DNA of 51,058 bases, taken from NCBI RefSeq assembly GCF_000003605.2, contig NW_003143840.1, positions 31,213 to 82,270 of the forward strand, given 5' to 3'. Position 1 is the first letter of the stretch. Every line of letters begins with the position of its first letter. The notes under the pieces were generated by a model. The model saw only the letters and a list, made by a program, of their open reading frames with translations, was not told where the DNA came from and did not search any database. Below, piece by piece: positions 50,523-51,058 of this stretch. Made by a program: the position numbers and the translations under genes. Origin of the DNA: Saccoglossus kowalevskii. Lineage: Eukaryota; Hemichordata; Enteropneusta; Harrimaniidae.

Positions 50523-51058
50523 CTAACAGCAATATGTAGCATAGATATAAATCACTGATTATAGATGACATATTAACAGTGAAGTATTAATATGTGTTCT
50601 GGTAGTTCTCGTTAAACGTTATTGCAGTAGCCATGTTCTAGACAGGTAAATCACGTTCTGTGCGATACGTCATATTCTATTCTTTTTAGAATATATCATC
50701 AGAGTAACGTATTTATAGTTACAAAATCTTCTAAATGGCACGGTTGTACTGGAAGGTGGTGTTTGACCCGGCTTATGCCTGTACGTACGAAAACAGTTAC
50801 TGATTGCGCGTTTACAGTCTTACTTTTCTATGGTTTTCATCCAATTGGGTTACATGAATAGCGTGATGATTACAAACTTTAAAACTAAAAAGGAAACGTG
50901 CATTACATGCTCTCTCTGTATTAATATCCGGATTAATCGTCTCTCTGTCACGATTCCAGACAAGCGATTAATCAACCGATTGTAAAATTTGGTATTCAGA
51001 TATACTATGTAACGCTTAAATTATATTGAGCCTCATATGTCCACTTCCGATTTATTGA
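50523..51058. other. Right edge, nothing supported
   Basis: AT-rich sequence with no open frame, array or RNA gene that I can support. Confidence 0.5.

Overview
This window looks like nuclear DNA from an aquatic invertebrate animal. It is AT-rich, gene-poor and full of long tandem arrays. It holds one clear intronless animal neuropeptide-type GPCR, a 5'-truncated LINE tail, and repeats ending in GACGGACG-type tails. The phylum cannot be named from the sequence. Nothing here is prokaryotic: there are no operons, no ribosome-binding sites and no dense ORFs.

Left third (1-21 kb). A 51/52-bp minisatellite occupies 1-1867 and runs off the left edge. A very degenerate array of roughly 50-bp units lies at about 5.39-7.25 kb. 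One continuous 4-kb array at about 17.01-21.07 kb changes along its length from a 49-bp unit to a related 48-bp unit. Between the arrays is AT-rich sequence in which I see no convincing gene. It includes an (AT)20 tract and a GC-richer element bounded by short inverted repeats at 8.78-8.94 kb.

Middle (21-31 kb). There is a foldback element near 23.3 kb. A degenerate AT-rich array (23.64-24.11 and 26.77-27.76 kb) appears split by a compound 89-bp satellite and by two or three copies of an older interspersed repeat. A 92-bp LINE 3' end with a perfect 12-bp target-site duplication is inserted in one of those copies. On the minus strand at 28.86-27.94 kb I propose the first two exons of an unidentified secreted or membrane protein.

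GPCR locus (31.4-34 kb). The one secure gene is a plus-strand intronless class A GPCR of 319 aa at 31896-32855. It resembles the vasopressin/oxytocin, NPS/CCAP and GnRH receptor group. It has lost the Trp of the CWxP motif and carries NPxxF in place of NPxxY. A TATA box and a possible short 5'UTR intron lie just upstream.

Right third (34-51 kb). Here are a perfect 12-bp-stem hairpin, two short-period degenerate arrays (34.98-35.26 and 36.80-37.44 kb) and a second (AT)20 tract. Several minus-strand exon-like segments with plausible splice signals lie between 40.1 and 50.5 kb and have no recognised product. A diverged duplication at 45.4-45.7 kb carries RFX X-box-like sites, and a third, perfectly palindromic site lies at 48.3 kb.

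The genes do not form a visible pathway. The most distinctive feature of the window is its set of unrelated-looking tandem arrays, many with unit lengths near 50 bp and most with internal higher-order duplication.
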